This document shows positions 34,401-42,788 of a DNA stretch of 64,000 nucleotides, in pieces. Source of the DNA: a bacterium (GTDB lineage: Bacteria; Actinomycetota; Acidimicrobiia; Acidimicrobiales; Bin134). Under the pieces are notes generated by a model. That model saw only the letters and a list, made by a program, of their open reading frames with translations. It did not search any database and was not told the DNA's origin. The stretch lies in assembly GCA_026708015.1 (NCBI GenBank), contig JAPOVT010000048.1, forward strand, positions 62,001 to 126,000, given 5' to 3'. The position numbers were made by a program, and so were the translations under genes. Positions within the stretch are counted from its first letter, which is position 1; each line of letters begins with the position of its first letter.

Positions 34401-34454
34401 GAGTAACTGGGATAAGCGAGGGCGGTTCAGCACTGCCGACCGCTGCCAATGCAT
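31410..34454 (-). CDS. Large secreted SpoIID/LytB domain protein with repeated modules
   Basis: The 1014-residue product has a signal peptide (basic start, LLAAASVLLVAASVLVAAPA, cleavage near ASAQ at 36-39). Residues 57-95 carry the SGSGWGHGVGMSQWGG and ILSFYYENTQ motifs of SpoIID/LytB. Three similar modules follow (131-255, 270-395, 428-545), each with a Cys-x-Asn-Gly-Cys pair and SYSHGRINL; the third leads into the full SpoIID core (LDSLPMEKYLRGIAETPMNW, AIAARSYA, FYSASNGGHTE). The C-terminal part has two copies of a module with FCLNFSLGGPTTYAFDSDDN, where DSDDNGIADVC is a Ca-binding loop. SpoIID proteins cut denuded glycan strands or enhance amidases, so a cell-wall role is likely. The ATG at 34454 is preferred over an upstream TTG. 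Confidence 0.88.
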   Translation of the reverse strand: MHWQRSAVLNRPRLSQLLAAASVLLVAASVLVAAPASAQNSPNPQPVLIVDPSATATFSGSGWGHGVGMSQWGGLARAQAGQSASAILSFYYENTQLVENYGRPADDPGPAPTPTTSTPVPSPAATPTSPEDAAQVLLATTDTTTLTPEGINRITVENQNIPVGGQDAARPLAGTPITFTRHQGRWHITYNGTDICPNGCIGQTAQLHFATDTAVSISTTGRSYSHGRINLIAVAGDPSRFHITLDSLTVEEFLDDPHNDPGGPAPISDTAAEWIQVLLANAEATTLTPEGLNRITIDDQNITHSGLEAVRAPAGTPIAISRVGGRWRIRYGNVDLCGNGCAGQTVQLHFGTDTAVAASTTGRSYSHGRINLIAVAGDPSRFLVVVDSLTIEKFFSDPHSALPTTSVGTPPTNPEPVIETPPQPVHPEDAIRVHLSTTTSTRLTPQGANRITVDGQGEIRVPAGTSVTVTRHVGHWHFTVNGTDVCGNGCSGQTAQLHFATGTSVRVSNTGHSYSHGRINLVPAGGDPGTFYVILDSLPMEKYLRGIAETPMNWPLPIHEAQAIAARSYASATLRERRASGSWNRPFDLYATVWDQAFVGDLREKHADAATWLQAVENTEGQILQHGGAPIRAFYSASNGGHTERSGYVFSTDLPYLSAKPDPFDSQDGNPYTSWTRSYSVADLNRWLNDHSDTAVGQLISMETVGGIGGSGRLDKAQIRIIGTSRTVTVTGNRLQARINTAARESGQNQLLSTLFSFTVPLATVTTTPDDPGDPGDITPADDVFYSGVIDGPDFCLNFSLGGPTTYAFDSDDNGIADVCSLPTTRRVAVARQNALQDLKDFGDARQVFADRLAEECRSLLSATFGEPEQEAVDECAQYRDVQANPSTAPVPPTSPGPETEPADNNGSPMTADDEMFYSGAIDGPDFCLNFSLGGPTTYAFDSDDNGIADVCSLPTTRRVAVARQRALEHLESQFSDNFELLFFSHCRRVPETFGESEQEEVDDCEAIRRSATI
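31560..32078. repeat. Two 123-bp direct repeats inside the SpoIID-like gene
   Basis: Bases 31560-31682 and 31956-32078 are identical except for one base, 396 bases apart. Because 396 is divisible by three, recombination between them would remove or add one Ca-loop module in frame. Sequence outside the repeats has diverged, which suggests recent duplication or gene conversion. Confidence 0.85.
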
Positions 34455-34594
34455 AGAACGTCCAAAATCGATTGGCCGCCCGCCGGGCAATTCTCCCAGT
34501 TTCGGCCCTGGCCATCAAGTACACACCGATTCCCAGCGCGGCGTTCAAGGCTGTCGAGGGAGATTCGGGTGAAAGGGAAACCGGGGCGTACAGG

Positions 34595-34600
34595 TAGGGT
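34595..34600 (+). promoter_or_regulatory. Candidate -10 box (TAGGGT) for the glycosyltransferase-exporter operon
   Basis: TAGGGT is followed by six bases and the GTG at 34607; it would drive the glycosyltransferase, Wzm, Wzt and methyltransferase genes. Confidence 0.4.
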
Positions 34601-34606
34601 GTCGTA

Positions 34607-37600
34607 GTGGTTCGTCGTCTCCTTGAGCGAGCTCTGCCCCGGGGTACCCGCCGCCGACGGCTGGTGGGCGGGGCAATGGTGATCGCCCGGGAGACCGGCA
34701 ACACGCTCACCCGTATAAGAGACGAGTGGCAGCGGCGCCGCGATGAGGGGAATCCCGAGGCAGAGCCGCTTGTACCGGCTGCGGAACGCTTGGAGTCGGC
34801 GGACGAAGCGGAGGCCGAGATCGAGCCCGCGCCGCCGCGTCAGCCGGCCGGAGTGACCTATCGGGAGTGGTTCTGCCGGCTGCCGGCCGATTCAAGCGTT
34901 CTGGAACTTCAGCGGCAGTGGTTTGAGGAGTGGCCCCGCCCGCTCAAGGTTTGGGGATTGGTAGTGGACGACGGCGGCGACGTCGCCGCGACCGAGATGT
35001 CGCTCCACAGCCAGTCGTGGGGGTTGGTCGAGGTGGTCAAGGTCGAGGTCGGCGGGCTGGCCGAGGAGTTCGACCGGCTGTCGCAGCACTACCCCAAAGA
35101 CCTGGTGGTGTTGTTGCGGGCGGGCGATCGGCTTCGGCCCGATGCGGTGTTCAAAATGGCCCAAGCGGCGTGGCGCGACCCCTGGCTGGAGTTGGTGTAC
35201 TGGGACGACGACCGGGCCGGTCTGGCCGAGGTATGGGATTGGCACCGGGCGGGAATGCCAGAAGGCGTCTATTTCGACGATGATCTGGACCGCCTGAGCC
35301 AGCCCCGGCTCAAGCCGGGATGGTCTCCAGATCTCCTGGCCGGTTCGAACTACATCGGGCGGGCCTTTGCCATGAGGGCCCGAGGTCTGCAAGCCGACGC
35401 CGCGCGGCGCTATCGCGATGCAGGAACCGACGACGACTCCCTTTGGTGGGATCTGCTGTTGAGTCTGGATGTAGCTGAACAGCAGGTGAGCCGACTGCCC
35501 GCGGTATTGCACGCCGCTGATCGCCATGAAGAGCGACCCGAGGCTCACCATCTGGAGTTGGTTAACCGCTGGGTGGCTCGTCAGGGCTGGTCGGCCCGAG
35601 CCGAAGCAGGGGCCAGCGGAGTCCACCTGGCTTGGGTGCCAGATCGAGACGTATTGGTCAGCGTTATCATCGCCACCCGGCACAACCGAGAATTATTGGA
35701 GGGCGCATTCGACCTGATCCGCTCAGCCAACCACCCCAGCGTTGAGCTCATCATCGTGGACAACGGCGGCCAAAGCGACGAAAACGAGGCCTGGTATCAG
35801 GATCGGGCTGCTGATCTGAGTCCTCGGATCGTCTGGTGGGAAGAGCCGTTCAACTACTCCGCAGTGAACAATCGGGCCGCGGCCCAGGCCACCGGCGAGG
35901 TGCTGGTGTTCTTGAACGACGACACCTCCACGGGCGATCCCGAGTGGCTCCAAGAACTCATCGGCTGGGCTCAATGCCCCGAGATCGGAGTTGCCGGGCT
36001 CCAGCTCCTTGACGACGACGGCCTCATCCAGCACGGCGGGGTGATCATCGGGATGACCGGCTTGGCCGGACACCTGTTCCAGGGCATGGCCCCGCATTCC
36101 GACAGCCTTATGGGGCCAACCGATTGGACCCGAAACACGATGGCGGTGACCGGGGCCTGTCTGGCCGTGCGCCGGTCGGTGTACGAGGAGATTGGAGGTT
36201 TCGACGAGCGCTTGGTGCTTTGCGGCAGCGATGTGATGCTGGGACTGCGGGCCCGGCAGGCCGGGTACCGCAATGTGGTGTCGGCATTCACCCCGATCAC
36301 CCATAGAGAATCAGCCACCAGAGGTCCGAACATTCCCGACGGCGATGTATTCGCCAGCTATTGGGCCTACCAGCGCTGGCTGATGGGCGGCGACCCCTAT
36401 TTCTCCCCAAATCTCGACGCATCCCAATCGGAGCCGGCGGTGCGCTGCGAGGAGAAGCCGGGCGTGTTGAAGCAGCTCACCGAGATGCTGGGTCGGCCCA
36501 TGGAAGTCTTCTATCAGCGCAACGAGACCGGGGAGGCCCACGCGCTGGCATTCGCCTCCGAAGCCGATCGGGAACTGGCCGAGTCGGTTCATCAAGAACA
36601 CCGGGCGGTCCAGGGCCGGCGTGAGGTGAGAACCGTCAACTGGTTTGTGCCCGAGTTCCAAAACCCGTTCTACGGCGGCATCCATACCGTGTTCCGGTTG
36701 GCCGACCATCTGGCCGTGCACCATGGGGTGGAGAATCGTTTCATGGTGATGACCGGGCCCGTCGACCACGACGAGCGGTGGTACCGGTCAGGGATCTCCG
36801 CGGCCTTCCAGTCGCTGGCCGACAGTCCTATCAGCTACCACGACTCCTTCGCCTTTAATCCCAAGGAGATCCCCCCCGCCGATGCGGCCATCGCCACCAT
36901 GTGGACCACCGCCTACTTCGCGGCCCGCACCCCAGATCAGACCCGCCGCTTCTACCTGATCCAGGATTTCGAGCCCATGTTCTACCCGGCCGGCACGCTC
37001 TATGCGCTGGCCGAGCACAGCTACCGGCTGGGGCTTTATGGGCTTTGCAACACCGGCCATCTAGCCGACATTTACCGAGATCGCTACGGGGGAGTGGCCG
37101 ATCATTTCTGGCCCGCGGTGGACGGCTCGGTCTTTCACGCCCGCAACCGCATCAAACCTGATCCCGACCGCCCGGTGACCGTGTTCATCTATGCCCGCCC
37201 CGGTCATCTGCGCAACTGCTGGGAGTTGGCCGCTAGGGCCGTGCGTCTCGTGAAGGACGAACTGGCCGACGACGTGCGCATCGTGACCGCGGGATCGTGG
37301 GCCTTCCCCGAGCACATGGACTCCCTCATCACCCACATGGGTCAGCTCGACTACCGAGAGACCGGCCCGCTGTACCGCACCTGCGACATTGGGGTGGCTC
37401 TCACCACCTCTGAGCACCCCTCCTATCTGCCGCTGGAGTTGATGGCCTGTGGCACCGCGGTAGTGGCATTCGAGAACCCGGCGGGGGATTGGCTGCTGCG
37501 CCATGACCACAACTGCATGCAGTCGCCCCAGACCGCCGACGGGCTGGCCGCCGAGATCGTGGCTCTGGTGCGGGATCCCGCCCGCCGACAGCGGCTGGCC

Positions 37601-37699
37601 AAGCAGGGCTTGACCGACATCGCCGCCCGCCACGCTCGTTGGGATCTGAACCTGGCTGGCGTGTACGACCATCTGTGCGATCCCGAGCTGCGGCTATGA
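34607..37699 (+). CDS. Bifunctional glycosyltransferase: GT2 domain plus WsaF-like GT4 domain
   Basis: The 1030-residue product has a basic N-terminal region, a family 2 domain at about residues 345-600 (VSVIIATRHNRELLEGAFDL, VELIIVDNGG, LNDDTSTGDPEWL) and a C-terminal GT-B domain at about 675-1025. The latter has NPFYGGIHTVFRLADHLA, FYLIQDFEPMFYPAGTLYAL and HPSYLPLELMACGTAVVAFE, resembling the rhamnosyltransferase WsaF of S-layer glycans. Residues 100-340 may be a degenerate further GT2 domain. Such fusions add two successive sugars to a polymer. The ATGA overlap with the Wzm gene ties it to ABC-dependent export, and rhamnose from the nearby rml operon is a likely substrate. Confidence 0.85.
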   Translation: MVRRLLERALPRGTRRRRLVGGAMVIARETGNTLTRIRDEWQRRRDEGNPEAEPLVPAAERLESADEAEAEIEPAPPRQPAGVTYREWFCRLPADSSVLELQRQWFEEWPRPLKVWGLVVDDGGDVAATEMSLHSQSWGLVEVVKVEVGGLAEEFDRLSQHYPKDLVVLLRAGDRLRPDAVFKMAQAAWRDPWLELVYWDDDRAGLAEVWDWHRAGMPEGVYFDDDLDRLSQPRLKPGWSPDLLAGSNYIGRAFAMRARGLQADAARRYRDAGTDDDSLWWDLLLSLDVAEQQVSRLPAVLHAADRHEERPEAHHLELVNRWVARQGWSARAEAGASGVHLAWVPDRDVLVSVIIATRHNRELLEGAFDLIRSANHPSVELIIVDNGGQSDENEAWYQDRAADLSPRIVWWEEPFNYSAVNNRAAAQATGEVLVFLNDDTSTGDPEWLQELIGWAQCPEIGVAGLQLLDDDGLIQHGGVIIGMTGLAGHLFQGMAPHSDSLMGPTDWTRNTMAVTGACLAVRRSVYEEIGGFDERLVLCGSDVMLGLRARQAGYRNVVSAFTPITHRESATRGPNIPDGDVFASYWAYQRWLMGGDPYFSPNLDASQSEPAVRCEEKPGVLKQLTEMLGRPMEVFYQRNETGEAHALAFASEADRELAESVHQEHRAVQGRREVRTVNWFVPEFQNPFYGGIHTVFRLADHLAVHHGVENRFMVMTGPVDHDERWYRSGISAAFQSLADSPISYHDSFAFNPKEIPPADAAIATMWTTAYFAARTPDQTRRFYLIQDFEPMFYPAGTLYALAEHSYRLGLYGLCNTGHLADIYRDRYGGVADHFWPAVDGSVFHARNRIKPDPDRPVTVFIYARPGHLRNCWELAARAVRLVKDELADDVRIVTAGSWAFPEHMDSLITHMGQLDYRETGPLYRTCDIGVALTTSEHPSYLPLELMACGTAVVAFENPAGDWLLRHDHNCMQSPQTADGLAAEIVALVRDPARRQRLAKQGLTDIAARHARWDLNLAGVYDHLCDPELRL

Positions 37700-38538
37700 A
37701 GGGGATGGCTATGAAGGGGGTGACAGGCCGGGGTAGCGCGCTGGAGATCTGGGGCTACCGAGAGCTGATCGGCCGTCTGGTGCAGCGGGAGCTGGGCTCG
37801 CGCTACAAGCGATCGGTGCTGGGCTGGCTGTGGTCGATGCTCAACCCCGCGGCCACCCTGGCCATCTACGCGCTGGTGTTCGGCGTGCTGTTGAAGTTCG
37901 ACCCCCCTCGGGCCGGCAATGGCCGCTTCGACAACTTCGCCCTCTATCTCTTCTGCGCCCTGGTCATGTGGAACGCCTTCTACGGCGTGATCACCGGGGC
38001 AATGAATGCGCTACTGGACCTCGGGTCGCTTCTGGGCAAGGTGTACTTCCCGCCCGAGGCGCCGGCCGTAGCCGCCCTGCTCACAGTGCTGTTCCAAGCA
38101 GTCATCGAGGCGTCCATCCTGATGCTGATCTTCATCTGCCTGGCCAACGTGAGTTGGACTTTCCTGCTGTGGCCGGTTCTGCTGCTGCTTCTCTCGATCT
38201 TCGCCCTCGGGATCGGCCTGATGCTCAGCGTATGGAATGTGCGCTATCGCGACGTGGGCTACCTGTCCACCATTGCCCTGCAATTCCTCTTCTACGTGAC
38301 CCCCATCGTCTACCCGCTGTCGCTGATTCCCGAACGGGCTATGGGGCTGCCGGTGCGAGACATCATCCGGCTGAATCCGCTGTCCCAGTTCACCGAGGCC
38401 TCTCGCGAACTTCTGTACGGGCTGGACTGGCCTGGCCTGCTTCGATTGGGACTCATGGCTCTCATCTCGCTGGCCGTGGGCGCGGCGGGCTGGCTGATGT
38501 TCAAGGCTCGAACCCGCGACATCGCCGAAGAGCTGTAA
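37696..38538 (+). CDS. ABC-2 type polysaccharide export permease (Wzm-like)
   Basis: The 280-residue product has six hydrophobic segments and the ABC-2 permease pattern: an N-terminal amphipathic stretch LIGRLVQRELGSRYKRSVLG, then WLWSMLNPAATLAIYALVFG and WNVRYRDVGYLSTIALQFLF with VTPIVYPLSLIP. This type of permease forms the membrane channel that exports lipid-linked glycans or teichoic acid. The ATG overlaps the glycosyltransferase stop (ATGA), and the ATPase gene follows after 13 bases. An upstream in-frame start inside the preceding gene is not needed. Confidence 0.92.
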   Translation: MKGMAMKGVTGRGSALEIWGYRELIGRLVQRELGSRYKRSVLGWLWSMLNPAATLAIYALVFGVLLKFDPPRAGNGRFDNFALYLFCALVMWNAFYGVITGAMNALLDLGSLLGKVYFPPEAPAVAALLTVLFQAVIEASILMLIFICLANVSWTFLLWPVLLLLLSIFALGIGLMLSVWNVRYRDVGYLSTIALQFLFYVTPIVYPLSLIPERAMGLPVRDIIRLNPLSQFTEASRELLYGLDWPGLLRLGLMALISLAVGAAGWLMFKARTRDIAEEL

Positions 38539-38551
38539 CTGTGGTGGAGCG

Positions 38552-39778
38552 ATGAGCGAGAAAGCGATGGTGGTCGATGGTGTGTCCAAGCGCTTTCAGC
38601 TGACTTTGGACCGGCCCCTGAGCCTGAAGGAAGCTTGGACGGGGCTGCGTCCCGGATCGGGCCGACCGTTCCGGCGAGTGCGCAGCGAGCCGTTCTGGGC
38701 CCTTCGCGACGTCAGCTTGGAGGTGCCCCGGGGCTCGATGTACGGACTGGTCGGACGCAACGGATCGGGCAAGTCCACCCTGTTGCGGGTCATGGCCGGG
38801 ATTTACCGGCCTACCGAGGGCCGGGTCGAGGTCAAGGGCCGGACTTCGGCCCTTTTGGAGCTGGGGGCGGGATTCCACCCCGCACTGAGCGGTCGGGAGA
38901 ACATCTATCTCAACGCCTCGGTGCTGGGAGTGCCGAAATCGCAGATTGACGACCGAGTGGAGCAGATCGTCGAGTTTGCGGGGTTGGAAGAGTTCATCGA
39001 CAGCCCCGTGAAGATCTACTCCAGCGGCATGTACGTGAGGCTGGGCTTTGCCGTTGCCGTCCACGTCGACCCCGAGATCCTCATCGTCGACGAGGTGGTC
39101 GCCGTGGGCGACGAGGAATTCCAGCTCCGGTGCTTCAGCCACCTGGAGTCGTTGCGGTCCCAAGGGGTGACCATCGTGCTGGTCAGCCACGATCTGGGCC
39201 TGCTGCGGGCCAACTGCGATCAGATGGCGTGGCTGAACCGGGGCCTTCTGGCGGCTGAGGGCGACCCGCAAAACGTGATCAACGCCTATCTCGACACCAT
39301 CGACACCGAGGGAGCTGCTTCGGTAGGCCATCGTCTCCGTCCCGACGCCGGGCAGGCGACCCCGCTGCGCATCACCAATCTGGAGTTCTTCGATGACGCC
39401 GGGCATCGGCCCAAGTCATTCGCCTCGGGAGACCCGCTGGTGGTGCGAATTCACTACTCCGCCTCGGAGCCGATTGAAGACCCGGTGTTCTCACTGGGGT
39501 TCTACGACCACAACAACCTTCACCTGGCCGGCCCCCGCTCCCATGCCGACGGATTTCGACCTGGCAAGGTAGACGGTGAGGGATGGGTGGAGTTTCGCTT
39601 GTCCCGCATTCCGTTCCGCTCCGGCGCGTTCCATGTCAACGCCGCGGTGCAGGATTCGGACGCTTCGTTCCTCTATGACCGTCGAGCCCGGGAGTTTTGG
39701 CTTCAGATCTCCGGCGAGCCCGACCCTCAGGCCAATGGACTGTTGAATCTGGAGGGCGACTGGCGGTCCGGAGTCTGA
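38552..39778 (+). CDS. ABC transporter ATP-binding protein with substrate-recognition domain (Wzt-like)
   Basis: The 408-residue product has Walker A GRNGSGKST, the signature YSSGMYVRLGFAVAV and Walker B EILIVDEVVAVGD, followed by an H-loop in LVSHDLGLL. Residues beyond 260 form an immunoglobulin-like beta-sandwich (ITNLEFFDDAGHRPKSFASG and on), as in Wzt proteins that read the end group of the exported O-antigen or glycan. It pairs with the permease upstream. A methyltransferase gene follows, and methylation at the non-reducing end is a known stop-and-export mark recognised by Wzt domains; a similar link here is inference. Confidence 0.93.
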   Translation: MSEKAMVVDGVSKRFQLTLDRPLSLKEAWTGLRPGSGRPFRRVRSEPFWALRDVSLEVPRGSMYGLVGRNGSGKSTLLRVMAGIYRPTEGRVEVKGRTSALLELGAGFHPALSGRENIYLNASVLGVPKSQIDDRVEQIVEFAGLEEFIDSPVKIYSSGMYVRLGFAVAVHVDPEILIVDEVVAVGDEEFQLRCFSHLESLRSQGVTIVLVSHDLGLLRANCDQMAWLNRGLLAAEGDPQNVINAYLDTIDTEGAASVGHRLRPDAGQATPLRITNLEFFDDAGHRPKSFASGDPLVVRIHYSASEPIEDPVFSLGFYDHNNLHLAGPRSHADGFRPGKVDGEGWVEFRLSRIPFRSGAFHVNAAVQDSDASFLYDRRAREFWLQISGEPDPQANGLLNLEGDWRSGV

Positions 39779-39789
39779 GGCGAGCTGGA

Positions 39790-41712
39790 ATGTCCTTTGA
39801 GCCCTTGCCAATCAACTCAATTGGTAAACCGCTTCCCTATGCCGATGGGGCTGAGGCTGAGCTGTTGACCCTATTCCGAACGGTTGAGGATCGCCGGGTG
39901 GGGTCGGATGAACTGGCGTCGGCGGTACGCGACTGGCCCACTGCCTATCACCTGGCTCCTGAGCGGGCTGTGCTCTTGGCCCCGGTCGCCATCGGACCGG
40001 ATGACCGGGTGCTGGACGTGGGGGCAGGCTCAGGTGTCAACACCCGGATCTGCGCCGACCGGGGGGCGGCGGTGACTGCGGTGGAGGGCAGCGCAGTCCG
40101 GGCGGAGCTGATCGCCCATCGCTGTGCCGGAATGGAAGGCGTTCGAGTGCTCTGTGGACCGCTCGAAGGGTTGGGAGACGACGGACGCGGGGCCTACGAC
40201 GTGGTTCTATTGGTGGGAGTGCTGGAATATGCCAGCACCGGCCATGGTGGGGGAGAGGGGCCAGAAGCCCTTCTCGCCCGAGTAGTCGATGCCCTGGCCC
40301 CGGACGGTGCGTTGGTGCTGGCCATTGAGAACCGCCTCGGACTCAAGTATCTGCTGGGCTTTCCCGAAGACCACCTGGGGCTGCCGTGGGTGGGATGGGA
40401 GGGCTATCGCGACGGGGAGCCCACCACCTGGTCTCGACGGGAGCTGGCCGGGATGCTGACTGACGCCGGGTTGGCGGCCCAGAGGTGGCTCTACCCGTTT
40501 CCCGACTACAAGCTGCCCACCGCGGTGTTGGCCGAGGAGATTTACGATCGGCCCGACGGTGTCGACATGGTGGACCAGATTGTGGGCCAGCCCACGAGCA
40601 GTGAGTACTTCCGTCCCGTCTTGGTTGCCGACGAGAGGGCCGCCCACCGGACGCTGCTTGCGGCCGGACTGGGACCCGATATGGCCAACTCATTCTTGGT
40701 GGTAGCTGGTCGGAGTCCCCAATCAGTGGAGGCCCGAGTCGATGGGCAGTCCCTGGCGTGGCGGGTGGCTCCTGATCGACGACAGCGGTGGAGGCAGCAA
40801 GCAGTTGTCGTTGATTCGGACCAAGGGCTGGTCGTGAAACGCCGCCTCATGGCACAAGCCGGGGTCTCTGATTTCGAAGAGTGGCTGGGGCAAGCCGAAG
40901 TGGCCGAGGAGGACTATTTCGCCGGTCGAAATCTCGAGCAGTGCCTGCTGGACTCTGCCCGGGAAGGCAATACCGACGAGATCGCCAGGCTGTTGAGGGC
41001 GTGGCGGGCGGCGCTAGCAGCTCACGAGACACCCATTGACTTGGTTGCCGCGCCCCATCCCTATCTGCCCGCCGATGCCAAATGGGTGCTGCCCCCCGAC
41101 TGGTTGGATGCTGGGCCGGACAACTTCGTGGTCACCGAGGACGGCCTCCAGTTCGTGGATCGGGAATGGCTAACGGCCGGGGGAGTGGATGTCCGGTTGG
41201 CCGTGGTCAGGGGGCTTTGGAAGACGGTCTCGGCCATGTTGAGCGCTCGCTGCCATCTGCCCTGGCCGGTGACCTGGAGCAACGACCGCCTCGTGGCCCA
41301 TCTCGGCACCTTGATCGGCGAGGACATCGACGATGAGCTGATGAGGCGGTGGAGGCAGGCGGAAGACGAACTGGTGCGTCGGGTGTACCGCCAGCCGGCG
41401 GCGAGGTTGGCCGAGCTGCACGATGTCGGCAGCCGCTCCCGTTTGGACCTGTTGGGATCGTCCCTGGCTCCGTACCGGCGCATGGAGCATTTGGTGCATC
41501 GGCAGCAGGAGCTGATTGCCCAGCTGACTGAGCAGCATGAGACGGCCGCGAGCCTAGAGGAGGCTCAAGCCCGCTTCGCTCGTGCCGAGGCTCAACTGGC
41601 AGAGCTTCAGGCCGAAGTCGCCGAGGCCCGAGAACGCTTGGCCCGGGTGGCCTGGCGAGAGCGAATCCACAACAGGGTCGCCAAGCTGATTCAAGGCATC
41701 CGCAACCGCTGA
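39790..41712 (+). CDS. SAM-dependent methyltransferase with long C-terminal extension
   Basis: The 640-residue product has a class I methyltransferase domain at about 60-200 (VLDVGAGSGVNTRICADRGA, VEGS, GAYDVVLLVGVLEYA), a middle region of 300 residues of unknown fold with PDWLDAGPDNFVVTEDGLQF and WLTAGGVDVRLAVVR, faintly reminiscent of kinase-like folds, and a C-terminal coiled coil (LAELQAEVAEARERLARVAW). Methyltransferase-coiled-coil proteins next to Wzm/Wzt can cap glycan chains and set their length, as WbdD does. The ATG at 39790 lies 11 bases after wzt; the frame's upstream part overlaps wzt and is rejected. It converges on the GT4 gene. Confidence 0.82.
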   Translation: MSFEPLPINSIGKPLPYADGAEAELLTLFRTVEDRRVGSDELASAVRDWPTAYHLAPERAVLLAPVAIGPDDRVLDVGAGSGVNTRICADRGAAVTAVEGSAVRAELIAHRCAGMEGVRVLCGPLEGLGDDGRGAYDVVLLVGVLEYASTGHGGGEGPEALLARVVDALAPDGALVLAIENRLGLKYLLGFPEDHLGLPWVGWEGYRDGEPTTWSRRELAGMLTDAGLAAQRWLYPFPDYKLPTAVLAEEIYDRPDGVDMVDQIVGQPTSSEYFRPVLVADERAAHRTLLAAGLGPDMANSFLVVAGRSPQSVEARVDGQSLAWRVAPDRRQRWRQQAVVVDSDQGLVVKRRLMAQAGVSDFEEWLGQAEVAEEDYFAGRNLEQCLLDSAREGNTDEIARLLRAWRAALAAHETPIDLVAAPHPYLPADAKWVLPPDWLDAGPDNFVVTEDGLQFVDREWLTAGGVDVRLAVVRGLWKTVSAMLSARCHLPWPVTWSNDRLVAHLGTLIGEDIDDELMRRWRQAEDELVRRVYRQPAARLAELHDVGSRSRLDLLGSSLAPYRRMEHLVHRQQELIAQLTEQHETAASLEEAQARFARAEAQLAELQAEVAEARERLARVAWRERIHNRVAKLIQGIRNR

Positions 41713-41726
41713 GGCTCTTGGCCAGT

Positions 41727-42788
41727 TCAATCCCGGGCTTCGACCAAGTCCTTGAGCGCGATCCACATCTGCTGGCGCGTGACCGAGATATCGAATCGCT
41801 GGGCCGCCTTGATGCCCCGGTCCCGCAGGCCATTCCTCAGCTGCTCGTCTTCCAAGACTCGGTCTAGGGCCGTAGCCATCGTCGCTGGCCGCTTGTCGCT
41901 GAGCACGATGCCCGCCCCGTTCACCGTCTCGGCCACTGCGGCGGCGTCGTAGGCCACCACGGGCAGGCCGTTGGCCATGGCCTCCACCAGGGGCACCCCG
42001 AATCCCTCGTGCTCCGACGCGCAGGCGAGCACATCCGAGAGCTGATACCACTGGAGCAGGTCTTTGTCGGAGACTTTGCCGGCAAAGACCACTCGACCAT
42101 GCACGCCGAGCCGGCGAGCAAGGCTCTTCAGGGAGAGCAGGTATTGAGGAGGAGAGGCGTCGCCAACCAGCACGAGCCTCGACAGGGGCCGGAAGCGGGA
42201 CAGCACTGCGAAAGCGGCGATGAGGTCGTGCTGGCACTTGTTGGGGGCCAGCCGCCCCACGAACAGCACGGTGCCGCCGTCCTCGGAGACCCCCGATTCG
42301 CCCTGGTCGAGTTGGCCGACACGGCCGCCCAACTGCCAGAGCACAGGGGAGACCACCACGTCGTTGATGCCCAAGTCCCTCAACTCTCGGGCATTGAATT
42401 CAGAGTCGGCTATGCCCCGGCGGGTGAGCGGCGCCAGTTGGCTGAGCTGCTGTCGTCCCCGCTCGACGCTCCTGGCCAGTTCGGGCTGCCAGGCCCGGAA
42501 GTAACTCGCCGGTGTGATGTTGTGGTAGTTCAGCACGATGGGAGATTTGTTGCGGATCGCGCCCTGAGCGACTTCTGAGCCGATGGAGTGCTGGAGAATC
42601 GAGACTCGCGCATCGCCCTTCCACCGCTCAATTGGGATTGTGCTGCTGTCTGCTCGGGTTCTCCGCTCGACGACGATGCGAACTTCGTAGCCCTTTTTCT
42701 CGAGTATTTCCTGAATGAGCCGCGTGTGGTTGCTGGTGGCGTCGGCGGAGGCCATCTGGGGAATCAGTATGTCGACAGCCGGGCTCAT
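41727..42788 (-). CDS. Family 4 glycosyltransferase
   Basis: The 353-residue product is a GT-B enzyme: VLFVGRLAPNKCQHDLIAAF starts the donor-binding domain, and ACASEHEGFGVPLVEAMANG is the E-x7-E-type motif of family GT4. It is one of several glycosyltransferases likely to build the same surface polymer. The ATG (MSPAVDILIP) lies at the last rung of the 50-bp mini-ORF array, with ATGA overlap to the preceding mini-ORF and no strong Shine-Dalgarno, so its translation may depend on ribosomes arriving through the array. It converges on the methyltransferase gene with 14 bases between stops. Confidence 0.9.
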   Translation of the reverse strand: MSPAVDILIPQMASADATSNHTRLIQEILEKKGYEVRIVVERRTRADSSTIPIERWKGDARVSILQHSIGSEVAQGAIRNKSPIVLNYHNITPASYFRAWQPELARSVERGRQQLSQLAPLTRRGIADSEFNARELRDLGINDVVVSPVLWQLGGRVGQLDQGESGVSEDGGTVLFVGRLAPNKCQHDLIAAFAVLSRFRPLSRLVLVGDASPPQYLLSLKSLARRLGVHGRVVFAGKVSDKDLLQWYQLSDVLACASEHEGFGVPLVEAMANGLPVVAYDAAAVAETVNGAGIVLSDKRPATMATALDRVLEDEQLRNGLRDRGIKAAQRFDISVTRQQMWIALKDLVEARD

